Source of the DNA: SHLQ01 sp033344795
GTDB lineage: Bacteria > Actinomycetota > Acidimicrobiia > Acidimicrobiales > SHLQ01
Reading direction: 5' to 3'
DNA length: 64,000 nucleotides
Assembly (NCBI GenBank): GCA_033344795.1
Contig: JAWPMS010000001.1
Span: 1,984,001 to 2,048,000 of the forward strand
Shown here: one piece after another, positions 1-7,916 of the stretch
Layout: the number at the start of each line of letters is the position of its first letter
How positions within the stretch are numbered: position 1 is the stretch's first letter
Translations under genes and position numbers: made by a program
The notes under the pieces: model-generated
What the model saw: only the letters and a program-made list of their open reading frames with translations
Databases searched by the model: none
Told to the model about the DNA's origin: nothing

Positions 1-294
1 CGTCAGGATCACCACCGGGATGTGTCGATACTCCGAGCTCGTCGTAATGGCCTGCAGAATGTCGAGTCCGCGAACACCAGACGCATTCAGGTCGAGCAGG
101 ATCAGGTCGTGGGTCGTACCCGCGGCCGTGGCCCGGTCGAGCGCAGGTAGCGCCTCGGATCCATCGGTCACGTGTTCGACTTCGTGTGGTCGAGTCAGGC
201 CATCCAACGCCTGTAGTGCGACGCGGGCGTCGATCGGATTGTCCTCGACCAAGAGGATGCGTGTTCGCTCGGCGCGCAGCTCTCGACACATCAT
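1..294 (-). CDS. Response regulator receiver protein (C-terminus beyond the window)
   Basis: Read directly from the minus strand: 98 codons are visible from an ATG-ATG start, and the reading frame runs off the left edge. A receiver fold is clear: the acidic pocket E17-D18 in ILLVEDNP, the phospho-acceptor D68 in LILLDLNASG and the conserved threonine T98 in PVVILT. The start overlaps the stop of the upstream histidine kinase by an ATGA, so the two form a two-gene unit and the kinase is the obvious partner. The residues after D68 (NASG) depart from the usual MPG, as in small Rcp1-type regulators. Whether an output domain follows cannot be seen; small single-domain regulators of this type are usually 130-150 residues. 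Confidence 0.85.
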   Translation of the reverse strand, partial: MMCRELRAERTRILLVEDNPIDARVALQALDGLTRPHEVEHVTDGSEALPALDRATAAGTTHDLILLDLNASGVRGLDILQAITTSSEYRHIPVVILT

Positions 295-1448
295 GGATTT
301 CGGGGCAGTGCAATATGGAACGTTGCGCCTTTGTCCGCAGCGGATTCAACCCAGATCCGGCCACCGTGGCTTTCGACGATCCGTTGGGCGATCGCCAACC
401 CGAGGCCAACCCCCTCATAACCAGAGTGTCCTCGTCCAAAGAGTTCGAAAATCCGTTCGTGCTGGGCCTCGTCGATTCCGATGCCGTTGTCGCCAACGCT
501 GATGATCCACTCCTCTCCCTCGGGTCGCCCGTTGATCTCGACGCGGGGTCGCGTCTCATCGACCCGGTACTTGAGCGAGTTCTGGAGAAGGTTCTGGAGC
601 ACTTGGCGCAACTGCAGACGGTCGCCCTGCACGATCGGGAGCTCATCGATGACGAGTTCGGCGTCCGCTTCTGCGAGATCAGCCTGAAGGATCTGGCGCA
701 GTTCGGTCGCGACCACGTTCAAGTCAACGGCCGCAACAGGGCTGACCTTGCGGCGGTCGACCCGGCTGTAGTCGAGGAGGCCTCGTATCAACTCCTCCAT
801 ACGCGAGACGGCATCGGAGACCAGACGACGGAGTTCCTGCGCCTCGTCGTCGAAGCCTTCGCCCAGCGTCGTGACAAGGTGTTCGTCGAGTAGCTCGAGA
901 CCCTGCCGGACATTGCGGAGAGGCGCCTGCAGATCGTGCGATGCGAAATACGCGAACTGCTCCAGATCGCGGTTCGATCGTTCCAGTTCGACGAGCAGGG
1001 CTCGCAGTTCGCTGGTTCGATTCTCCACCCGCGCCTCGAGCGTTGAGTTTGCCTGGAGTAGGGCTTGTTCAGCTTCGACCCGATGGGTGAGGTCGTGAAT
1101 GATGCCGGTGAAGCGACGCGGCTTCTGTCCGTTCACCTCGCTCACCGAAAGAAACATGGGGAACGTCGAGCCGTCACTCCGTTGAGCCGGCACCTCGCGA
1201 CCGACGCCGATGATCTTGGTCTCTCCGGTCTCGAGGTAGTGCTGGATGTAGCCGTCGTGTTCGGTGCGGAACGGTTCTGGCATCAGCATGGAGACGTTCT
1301 TGCCGAGGAGGGCCTCGTGCGTGAACCCGAAAAGTCTGCTCGTTGCGGCGTTCGCCATTTCGATGACACCCGTTTCGTCGATGACGATGATCGGATCGGC
1401 AGCCGTGGCCAGGATTGCTTCGGTCAGACGATCGGCGTGGGTGGACAT
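291..1448 (-). CDS. Cytoplasmic PAS-domain sensor histidine kinase, FixL-like
   Basis: A 385-residue kinase without membrane segments. Order: PAS domain (about 8-120), a short coiled coil (125-165), HisKA dimerisation helix with phospho-acceptor H171 in FASHDLQAPL, then HATPase with N-box (LLQNSLKY), G1 box (VGDNGIGID) and G2 box (GVGLGLA). The PAS domain matches the FixL signature: H64 in EHDGYI sits where FixL has its proximal haem histidine, and R84 in IIGVGR where FixL has its distal arginine. Oxygen or haem sensing is therefore possible but unproven. An upstream in-frame start at 1592 was rejected because it would run through the start of the divergent gene at 1555; the ATG at 1448 has only a weak ribosome site. 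Co-transcribed with the response regulator. Confidence 0.88.
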   Translation of the reverse strand: MSTHADRLTEAILATAADPIIVIDETGVIEMANAATSRLFGFTHEALLGKNVSMLMPEPFRTEHDGYIQHYLETGETKIIGVGREVPAQRSDGSTFPMFLSVSEVNGQKPRRFTGIIHDLTHRVEAEQALLQANSTLEARVENRTSELRALLVELERSNRDLEQFAYFASHDLQAPLRNVRQGLELLDEHLVTTLGEGFDDEAQELRRLVSDAVSRMEELIRGLLDYSRVDRRKVSPVAAVDLNVVATELRQILQADLAEADAELVIDELPIVQGDRLQLRQVLQNLLQNSLKYRVDETRPRVEINGRPEGEEWIISVGDNGIGIDEAQHERIFELFGRGHSGYEGVGLGLAIAQRIVESHGGRIWVESAADKGATFHIALPRNP

Positions 1449-1554
1449 CGAGACAGACTTACCGACCGCAGGTGGGACAATCAAGGACTTTCGCCCCTGG
1501 GTGTTCTTGTCAGCGCGAGCCACGGTGATGGGCACACCAGTCGAGGAGGTTGTC

Positions 1555-1986
1555 ATGTCGTTCACTGATGAGCGCACGGGGAACGAGGTCATTCCGCTCG
1601 CTCAGTGCGTCCACCGACTCGAAGCGAAAGAGGTCGCCCGGATCGCCTTCACTCGCGGCCAACGGGTTCACCTCTATCCAATCAACTACGCCTGGGATGG
1701 AGAGGCGATCGTGTTCCGGTGTTCCGCCGAGAGTCCAATCGCCGATTCCGTGAACCAGGAAGTGGTGATCGAAGTCGACCACATCGATGAACGAGAACAC
1801 TTCGCTTGGAGTGTCATTGCACGTGGCGTTCCCGAGCTCGTCGATCCCGAACAAACACCCGAGTTGATGCGGCGGCTTCGATCCTTGTCGCTCTACCCAT
1901 GGGCAGAGGGCGAAAAAGGGGTGTGGATTCGAATGATTCCGTCTCCACTCACCGGGCGAGTCGTCAAGCGCACGACGCGCAAATGA
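1555..1986 (+). CDS. Pyridoxamine 5'-phosphate oxidase-like FMN split-barrel protein
   Basis: A 143-residue protein with the layout of the small flavin-binding split-barrel family (NimA/Pyridox_ox_2 type): a beta-rich N-terminal half (RLEAKEVARIAFTRGQRVHL), the NYAWDGEAIVFRC strand pair, EVDHIDEREHFAWSVIARG, and a C-terminal proline-rich tail. Family members bind FMN or F420 and reduce small molecules, but no substrate can be read here. The start is fixed by a strong ribosome site (GAGGAGGT) 5-6 bases before the ATG. It is divergent from the histidine kinase, sharing an intergenic region of about 100 bases. It ends 25 bp before the convergent Crp/Fnr gene. Confidence 0.75.
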   Translation: MSFTDERTGNEVIPLAQCVHRLEAKEVARIAFTRGQRVHLYPINYAWDGEAIVFRCSAESPIADSVNQEVVIEVDHIDEREHFAWSVIARGVPELVDPEQTPELMRRLRSLSLYPWAEGEKGVWIRMIPSPLTGRVVKRTTRK

Positions 1987-2011
1987 TCACCGCATTTGTC
2001 AGCGGCGTCGT

Positions 2012-2671
2012 TTAACGGGAGCGAATCTCGAGCTGCTTGCGGTTGGTGATCGTGTAGCGACGATCGGTTTGCGTCAACCAGCCGAGTCGGATGAATGCCG
2101 AAATCGCTTTGTTCACACGTTCTCTGGATGCGCCAACCATTCCGGACAATTCTTCCTGCGTGATTGGAAGGGTGAATTCGTCGGACTCCCCGGCGAGTTC
2201 GAGAAGGCGCTTCGCGGTGCGACCGGTCACGTCGAGGAACACCGAGTCGGCGAGTGCCTCATCCATCGACCGAAGTCGACGGGCGAGCATGTCGACCACT
2301 CGCCACAAGAGATCTGGGTGAGCTTCGTACGTCTGACGAACTGGACCGTACGGAATCTCTGCGACCTTCGAGGGTTCCAGTGCTCGCGCTTCTGCTGAGC
2401 GACCCAGACCGTCGAACAAGCCCATCTCGCCGAACAGATCGCCGTCTTCCATCAACGCAACGACCGACTCGCGGCCATCGATGGACTTGTTTGCGATTGC
2501 GATTCGGCCGCTGATCACGATGTACAGCGCGTCGGGCTCTTGGCTCTCGCTGAACAAGATGTCACCTCGCCAGAGGGACTTCTCAGTGGCAGCCGAGGCC
2601 AGCTCGTCGATGACAGACCCATCGACGTCTCGAAAGAGATCGACAGAGGAGAGGAGTGAGGATTCAACCAT
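2012..2671 (-). CDS. Crp/Fnr-family transcriptional regulator
   Basis: A 219-residue regulator of the usual family length. Residues 10-115 form the cyclic-nucleotide-binding-like beta roll (phosphate-binding-cassette-like GDLFGEMGLFDGLGRSAEAR); a dimerisation helix follows at about 120-145, and a winged helix at 155-215 has the recognition helix in SGMVGASRERVNKAISAF. The R-S-A-E-A pattern in the cassette resembles cAMP-type binding pockets, so a nucleotide ligand is plausible. There are no Fnr-type N-terminal cysteines, so it is not an iron-sulfur Fnr. It is divergent from ispD, with only 20 bp between the two starts, so autoregulation would also affect the isoprenoid genes. Confidence 0.88.
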   Translation of the reverse strand: MVESSLLSSVDLFRDVDGSVIDELASAATEKSLWRGDILFSESQEPDALYIVISGRIAIANKSIDGRESVVALMEDGDLFGEMGLFDGLGRSAEARALEPSKVAEIPYGPVRQTYEAHPDLLWRVVDMLARRLRSMDEALADSVFLDVTGRTAKRLLELAGESDEFTLPITQEELSGMVGASRERVNKAISAFIRLGWLTQTDRRYTITNRKQLEIRSR

Positions 2672-2691
2672 GACAAGGCGATACTAGTGAC

Positions 2692-3375
2692 ATGAGCCAC
2701 GGAGATGCCGATTCGCCGAAAGTACTCTCCGCGGCGGTGTGGTCGGTTGTTGTCGCTGGCGGCTCTGGGCTCCGATTCGGCAGCCGCAAGCAGTTCGCAG
2801 ACTTGGGTGGTCGATCGGTGCTCCAGTGTTCACTCGACGCGGCAGCGACGGTGTCCGATGGTGTGGTCATCGTCGTACCCGATGACGCCGTCGCCGAGCA
2901 GTCGCTCTCCGCGCCCGACACTTCTGTTGTCGTCGTTGCGGGTGGTGCCACTCGAACCGAGAGCGTCCGCGCTGGTCTCTTCGCGGTTCCGTCACACGTC
3001 GAGCGTGTGCTGGTACACGATGCAGCACGACCCCTGGCTTCGCCGGCCCTGTTCTCGAGCGTTTGCGATGCCCTCGCTGAAGGAGCGCATGCGGTCGTGC
3101 CTGTGGTGGCGGTTACGGACACGATCCGTCATGCCAAAGGTGGGACGGTCGACAGAACCGAATTGCTCGCCGTGCAGACCCCGCAAGGTTTCAACGCGTC
3201 GAGCCTGCGACAGGCTCACTCGGGTAGCGGTGAAGCAACCGACGACGCGACACTTGTGGAAGCACTTGGGTTCGACGTGATACTCGTTGACGGCGAGCCG
3301 CATAATCGCAAACTCACCGACCCCGATGATCTGATCACGGCTGAAGTGATGATCGCCATTCTCGAGGAGCGATGA
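2692..3375 (+). CDS. ispD: 2-C-methyl-D-erythritol 4-phosphate cytidylyltransferase
   Basis: The third enzyme of the MEP isoprenoid pathway; it joins CTP and methylerythritol phosphate to give CDP-ME. The 227 residues match the family length. Visible signatures: the nucleotide-binding loop VVVAGGSGLRFGSRKQF, the HDAARPL segment, the catalytic-core strand TVDRTELLAVQTPQGF and the C-terminal ITAEVMIAILEER helix. The frame ends in an ATGA shared with ispF, so translation is probably coupled. In many actinobacteria a carD-like gene precedes ispD; here the upstream gene is a divergent Crp/Fnr regulator instead. Confidence 0.95.
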   Translation: MSHGDADSPKVLSAAVWSVVVAGGSGLRFGSRKQFADLGGRSVLQCSLDAAATVSDGVVIVVPDDAVAEQSLSAPDTSVVVVAGGATRTESVRAGLFAVPSHVERVLVHDAARPLASPALFSSVCDALAEGAHAVVPVVAVTDTIRHAKGGTVDRTELLAVQTPQGFNASSLRQAHSGSGEATDDATLVEALGFDVILVDGEPHNRKLTDPDDLITAEVMIAILEER

Positions 3376-3863
3376 TGACCAACACCCCGGGTATTCGAAT
3401 AGGCCAGGGTTTCGACGTCCACCCGTTCTCGACGGATCCGGATCGTGCGATGATCTTGGGAGGTGTGCGGTTCGAAGATGACGGTCCTGGGCTCGCGGGC
3501 CACAGTGATGCCGATGTCATCGCACATGCGGTGACCGACGCGCTCTTGGGGGCTGCGGGGCTCGGTGACATCGGATCGCACTTTCCCGACACGGACCCTG
3601 TGTTCGCCGGTGCGGACAGCATCGAGTTGCTGCGTGCGGCTGCGGCGTCGGTGCGCGCGGCCGGGTGGGAACCGCAAAACGCGGATTGTTCGGTCGTGCT
3701 CGACCAACCAAAACTTGCGCCGCGACGGGCAGAGATGGAACAGCGCCTCTCCGATGCTGCGGGTGCTCCGGTGACGGTGAAGGGAAAGCGGCCAGAAGGA
3801 ATTGGATCGCTTGGGCGCCAAGAGGGGATCGCCTGTTGGGCGGTTGCGCTCGTATCTCGATAG
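3372..3863 (+). CDS. ispF: 2-C-methyl-D-erythritol 2,4-cyclodiphosphate synthase
   Basis: A 163-residue trimeric zinc enzyme of the MEP pathway, converting CDP-ME 2-phosphate to the cyclodiphosphate. Metal ligands are in the D-x-H of GQGFDVHPF and in the later AHSDADV-type segment (GHSDADVIAHAVTDALLGA). GDIGSHFPDTDP and ADCSVVLDQPK are also typical. The CMP-contacting segment reads VKGKRPEGIGSLGRQEGI rather than the commoner KATTTEG form, a substitution worth noting. The start overlaps the ispD stop (ATGA). The next gene is 47 bp downstream. Confidence 0.95.
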   Translation: MMTNTPGIRIGQGFDVHPFSTDPDRAMILGGVRFEDDGPGLAGHSDADVIAHAVTDALLGAAGLGDIGSHFPDTDPVFAGADSIELLRAAAASVRAAGWEPQNADCSVVLDQPKLAPRRAEMEQRLSDAAGAPVTVKGKRPEGIGSLGRQEGIACWAVALVSR

Positions 3864-3910
3864 CGTCAGGGTGCCCTCCGCCAGAAAGAAGTGTTCTCGT
3901 GCGAACTCCC

Positions 3911-4993
3911 ATGAAGGCAGTGTTAGCGATTCTCGCTGCCGTGGCCCTTCTGCTGCCGCTCACCGCAACCGCCGCAGGCGCCCAAAACGTCGCGACGTGT
4001 GCTGGCCGCCGGGCCACAATCGTCGGCACTGAAGGTGCCGACGTTCTCGTCGGAACCGCCCGCGCTGATGTGATCGTCGGCAACGGTGGCGACGACCGAA
4101 TTCTTGCCCTCGGAGGCAACGATGTCATCTGTGGAAACGCCGGTGCCGACTATGTCCAGGGCGGCGATGGAGCGGACCTCATCATTGGGGGCTACGGAAA
4201 CGATCGGCTGATCGGGAGCAACGGCAACGACGAGATCCGTGGTGGTTTTGGAGACGACTACATCAGTGGCAAGGCTGGCGCCGATGTCATTCGCGGAGAT
4301 CAAGGTGTCGATCGCCTCGCCGGCAACCTCGGTGTGGACACGTGCACCGTACAAACCATCGATTCGCAGATCACGAGTTGTGATCGCGGCAACCTCGTTC
4401 AAGTCCGAGGGAAGGGTGATGCCGTCGCGAAGCCGGTGATTCCGAACAACTTCAGCGTCGCCCGTCACTGCTTTGCGTTGTCGACTCGCTGTGACGACTA
4501 TTTCGTTGCTCAGGTCGAGCTCGATGGCACGAGCTCATTCGATGCGCTCGGCATCCAGGCCTTCGATGCTGCGGGGAATGTCCTTGCAAACTTCGGTGGC
4601 GTGGGTGACAGCTATGGGGGAGCGTTCCTGTTCAAGGGCAAACCCGTGAGCATTGAAGTCGACAGCGGTGGTGGCGATTGGGCGATCACGTTCGTCAATC
4701 GAACCGGAGTGCCGTTCAAACGTGCGTCGACTTCTGGTTCGGGAAACCAGGTGTATCGAGTGTCGAACAAGATCAAACGATTCACGACCTCCACGGCCAC
4801 GTGGAACGGGTTCGGAAACTTCGCAGTGATCGGCGTATCTCCATCACAGGGACGAGATCTGCTGGTCAACGAGGTTCGTTTCGCTGGTCGCGACACCCCA
4901 CCGTTCACCACCACCGGTACCGCGAAATCCGGCATTTCGATCGTGCAGGTTCTGTCCAACGACGGCACCTGGGCGGTTCGCTTAGGGTCCTGA
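3911..4993 (+). CDS. Secreted RTX-repeat calcium-binding protein
   Basis: A 360-residue protein with a clear Sec signal peptide (hydrophobic run followed by an AGA-QN cleavage site near residue 24). Residues 40-130 carry tandem glycine/aspartate nonapeptides of the RTX kind (GGDDRILALGGND, GGYGNDRLIGSNGND, GGFGDDY), which are known to bind calcium and fold into a parallel beta roll outside the cell. The C-terminal 220 residues look beta-rich and match no domain I recognise. It stops 2 bp before the rlmB-like gene, so it is in the same transcription unit. In Mycobacterium tuberculosis cysS lies between ispF and the methyltransferase gene; here this secreted protein takes that place. A GTG a few codons upstream is an alternative start. 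Confidence 0.8.
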   Translation: MKAVLAILAAVALLLPLTATAAGAQNVATCAGRRATIVGTEGADVLVGTARADVIVGNGGDDRILALGGNDVICGNAGADYVQGGDGADLIIGGYGNDRLIGSNGNDEIRGGFGDDYISGKAGADVIRGDQGVDRLAGNLGVDTCTVQTIDSQITSCDRGNLVQVRGKGDAVAKPVIPNNFSVARHCFALSTRCDDYFVAQVELDGTSSFDALGIQAFDAAGNVLANFGGVGDSYGGAFLFKGKPVSIEVDSGGGDWAITFVNRTGVPFKRASTSGSGNQVYRVSNKIKRFTTSTATWNGFGNFAVIGVSPSQGRDLLVNEVRFAGRDTPPFTTTGTAKSGISIVQVLSNDGTWAVRLGS

Positions 4994-4995
4994 GC

Positions 4996-5955
4996 ATGGC
5001 CAGAGGGCGGAGCGGAGATCGGCGCCGATCCGGCGGCGGGTCACGGACCCGTGGGCCAAAGGATCGCTCGAACTCTGGTGGAGCGAAGCGGGGATCATCC
5101 CAGCGCAAGCAGTCCAGCCAACGCGGCACAACACCGATTCGGACACCGCCCACCCCGGCGCCCGATACCGCTGGACCCGCTGGTTCGACGGGGGAGGGAA
5201 GACGCAACAAGGGTCCGGGTGGTGACCGAATCGAGGGTCGCCAAGCCGTTCGTGAGTTGCTGTTGGCCGACCGGCGCAAGGTGCTCGAAGTGGTCATGCA
5301 GACCGGTCTCGACAACGCCCCCATCCTCGAAGACATTCAGATGCTCGCCGAAGATCGTCGGATCACGATCAGAGAGCTCGGCCGCTCTGCGTTTCATGCC
5401 CAGACAGACACCGACTCCGCGCAAGGTGTCTTCGCCGAGGCAGAACCGATTCCCACGATCGATCTCGAAGATCTGATCGATGAACCACACCCTTTCCTCG
5501 TGATGGTGGACGGCCTCACCGATCCGCACAACCTTGGGGCGATCTTTCGATCGGCCGATGCCGCCGGCGTCACCGGGATCATCCTGCCGAGACATCGTTC
5601 CGCGCGCATCTCGGCGACGGTGGCCAAAACAGCCGCTGGAGCAATCGAGCACGTCCCGATCGCGACCGTTGCCGGTGTGCCAGCTGCGATCCAACTCCTC
5701 CAGAAACGTGATGTCTGGGTGGTCGGACTCGATGAAAGCGGCTCGCGTTCGATCTTCGATCTCGACTTGGCCGACCAACCGTTGTGTCTCGTGTTGGGGG
5801 CCGAGGGTCCGGGTTTGTCACGGCTCACCCGTGAGCGCTGTGACCAGCTCGTCTCGATCCCGATGCAGGGTGCCGTCGCATCGTTGAACGTTTCGGCAGC
5901 GGCAACGGTAGCCATGTTTGACGTCTCACGACGAAGGTTGGGCCTCGGAACGTGA
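4996..5955 (+). CDS. rlmB: TrmH/SpoU-family rRNA 2'-O-ribose methyltransferase, RlmB type
   Basis: A 319-residue SPOUT methyltransferase. The first 75 residues are a basic, low-complexity tail. A substrate-binding domain (about 78-150, IEGRQAVRELL start) precedes the knotted catalytic domain (165-315) with motif 1 DPHNLGAIFRSADAAG, motif 2 VLGAEGPGLSRLTRERCD and motif 3 IPMQGAVASLNVSAAATVAMFD. RlmB methylates G2251 of 23S rRNA; the precise nucleotide here is inferred from family. The basic tail is longer than in E. coli RlmB (243 residues) and is common in actinobacterial versions. It ends in a GTGA overlap with the mshA-like gene. Confidence 0.88.
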   Translation: MARGRSGDRRRSGGGSRTRGPKDRSNSGGAKRGSSQRKQSSQRGTTPIRTPPTPAPDTAGPAGSTGEGRRNKGPGGDRIEGRQAVRELLLADRRKVLEVVMQTGLDNAPILEDIQMLAEDRRITIRELGRSAFHAQTDTDSAQGVFAEAEPIPTIDLEDLIDEPHPFLVMVDGLTDPHNLGAIFRSADAAGVTGIILPRHRSARISATVAKTAAGAIEHVPIATVAGVPAAIQLLQKRDVWVVGLDESGSRSIFDLDLADQPLCLVLGAEGPGLSRLTRERCDQLVSIPMQGAVASLNVSAAATVAMFDVSRRRLGLGT

Positions 5956-7193
5956 CCGGTCTCGACCTTCCGTCTGGTGCCGGTCTTCGTGCTGGAATCA
6001 TTTCGCTGCACACCTCGCCGCTGACCCAACCAGGATCGGGTGACAGCGGTGGCATGAACGTCTACATCCGGGAGTTCGTCTCGTCGCTGACCCAGGCCGG
6101 TGTGGCGTGTGATGTCTTCGTTCGTCGTTGGTCCGAGGAGCTCGACGCGATCGTCGAAGTCGAGCCCGGGTTTCGCGTGATCCATGTGCCAGCGGGACCC
6201 GTCCATCTGGCGAAGGAAGAGTTGTCCGGAGTCGTGGTCGAGTTCACGTCCTGGATGCGAGAATGGTTGCTCCACAGCCCTGTTGATGTCTTGCACGCCA
6301 ACTATTGGCTGTCGGGAGTTGTTGGTCACCAGCTCAAGCACCAACTGGATCTGCCATTGGTCACGACTTTTCACACGTTGGCTCGTGTCAAGGCCGAGAT
6401 GGGAGACGACGAGTCTGACGCGCGCATCGACGCCGAAGCGCGGGTGGTCGCTTGCTCGGATGTCCTCGTCGCAAACGCCGATGAAGAGCGTCGCCAGCTC
6501 CTCGAGTTGTACGGGGCCGATGAGGACAGGATCGAGATCGTCGCGCCCGGCGTCGACCGGGCGTTGTTCTCACCCGGCTCAGCGGTTGGTGCACGAACAG
6601 CAATTCGATACGACGGTGGTCCGCTCGTCCTATTCGTGGGCCGGATCCAGCCGCTGAAAGGCGTCGACATTGCGGTCGAGGCTCTCTCGTTGCTGTCGGA
6701 TCCGACCGCAACGCTCATGATCGTCGGCGGAGCGAGTGGACAGCAGGGCGATGACGAGGTCAGAAGAATTCTCGATCTGATCGAGGCGCTTGGCCTGAAC
6801 GAGCGAGTGATCTTCGTCGAACCGCAGCCGCACTACGCCTTGTCGACCTACTACCGAGCCGCCGACGTGCTGGTGATGCCCAGCCGCTCGGAGTCTTTTG
6901 GTTTGGTCGCGCTCGAAGCGGCTGCATGCGGGATCCCCGTCGTCGCAGCCGCGGTAGGAGGACTCCGCACGTTGGTCAAAGACGGCACGACGGGATACCT
7001 GATCGATGAGCGCGACCCGCAGCAGTATGCGTCGGCGATCGATCGGATCCTTCTCGATCCCGCTCATGCCGCAGCATTGGGCGCGGCGGCGGCGATCCAG
7101 GCGAGTCGATATCCATGGTCTGGTCTTGCAGCGAGGTTGCGACGCATTTACGTCGAGCTGGTCGAAGCCCGGGTATTGGTCGACTGCAACTGA
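5952..7193 (+). CDS. mshA: MshA-like GT4 glycosyltransferase (mycothiol synthesis)
   Basis: A 413-residue GT-B enzyme. The N-terminus (SLHTSPLTQPGSGDSGGMNVYIREF) is the MshA pattern; MshA joins UDP-GlcNAc to inositol 3-phosphate as the first step of mycothiol synthesis. The acceptor-side segment HANYWLSGVVGHQLK and the donor-side motifs LFVGRIQPLKGVDIA and PSRSESFGLVALEAAACG are all present. The start is a GTG overlapping the preceding stop (GTGA). The following YbjN gene repeats the Rv0486-Rv0487 order of M. tuberculosis, which supports the assignment. A sucrose-phosphate-synthase-like glycosyltransferase is the alternative, less likely given context. Confidence 0.85.
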   Translation: MTGLDLPSGAGLRAGIISLHTSPLTQPGSGDSGGMNVYIREFVSSLTQAGVACDVFVRRWSEELDAIVEVEPGFRVIHVPAGPVHLAKEELSGVVVEFTSWMREWLLHSPVDVLHANYWLSGVVGHQLKHQLDLPLVTTFHTLARVKAEMGDDESDARIDAEARVVACSDVLVANADEERRQLLELYGADEDRIEIVAPGVDRALFSPGSAVGARTAIRYDGGPLVLFVGRIQPLKGVDIAVEALSLLSDPTATLMIVGGASGQQGDDEVRRILDLIEALGLNERVIFVEPQPHYALSTYYRAADVLVMPSRSESFGLVALEAAACGIPVVAAAVGGLRTLVKDGTTGYLIDERDPQQYASAIDRILLDPAHAAALGAAAAIQASRYPWSGLAARLRRIYVELVEARVLVDCN

Positions 7194-7220
7194 GTTCTGC
7201 GCTCGAACTACGGTTCGGCG

Positions 7221-7685
7221 ATGGATGACTTCGCGCCACCAACACCCGCCGATCGCGCGCGGGCCATGACCGCACTGACCTCGTGGCTCTCGTCGCTCGA
7301 CGGGAATCCGGTCGTTGCCGCCGTTGTCCAAGACGTCGAGTCCGACGCCGACCGCTGGTTCGTCCGAGTCAATGGTGAGGCGAAGGACGTGTACTCGGTG
7401 TGGTTCGAGATGGGCCAACGCACGCTGGCGTTCGAGACATACGTGATGCCCTCGCCCGATGAGAATCATGCGGCGTTCTTTGCGCAGCTGCTTCGACGCA
7501 ACGATGGCTTTCGCGAGATGGCCTTCACCATTGGTGAAGGTGACGCGATCTTCCTGAAAGGTCGACTGGACATCCATCAGGTGGACGAGCAAGCGCTCGA
7601 TCGCGTGCTGGGTTCTGTCTACGCCGCAATCGAACGCTGCTTTCAACCGGCACTTCGGATTGGTTTCGCCTCCCGATTCGAGTGA
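7221..7685 (+). CDS. YbjN-domain protein
   Basis: A 154-residue soluble protein of the YbjN family (type III secretion chaperone-like fold). Typical elements are the WFVRVNGEAKDVYSVWFEMG strand pair, LAFETYVMPSP and the central LLRRNDGFREMAFTIGEGDAIFLKG segment. Its biochemical role is not established in actinobacteria; the gene follows mshA in mycobacteria too, which ties it to this locus without defining a job. It begins 27 bp after the mshA-like gene and is followed by about 230 bp without a gene. Confidence 0.8.
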   Translation: MDDFAPPTPADRARAMTALTSWLSSLDGNPVVAAVVQDVESDADRWFVRVNGEAKDVYSVWFEMGQRTLAFETYVMPSPDENHAAFFAQLLRRNDGFREMAFTIGEGDAIFLKGRLDIHQVDEQALDRVLGSVYAAIERCFQPALRIGFASRFE

Positions 7686-7716
7686 ATTCTCTGTTTCTGC
7701 GTCTCGACACTTCTAG

Positions 7717-7745
7717 TTGCATTTCGATATGTTTCATGTCATACT
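7717..7745 (+). promoter_or_regulatory. Possible sigma-70-type promoter upstream of the binding-protein gene
   Basis: TTGCAT and CATACT are separated by 17 bases, each matching four of six consensus positions, about 170 bases before the start of the duplicated binding protein. The segment is noticeably more AT-rich than its surroundings. The rest of the 230-base gap (7686-7916) shows nothing else definite apart from the GGAGAGGG ribosome site just before 7917. This is a weak prediction by eye. Confidence 0.3.
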
Positions 7746-7916
7746 TGTCCCAGCTGGTCCTGGCAGATCGGGTTCATCGGGGAAGTTGAGCGTCGATCTG
7801 TCAGGATCCGCCCGCTCCTATCGGTGTCCCGCGGTTGTCAGCAACGAGACCACAGCTAGCCTTGGCCCGATGAAATTGCGGCCACCGCGCTGCAACCTTG
7901 GAGAGGGACCCAAACA

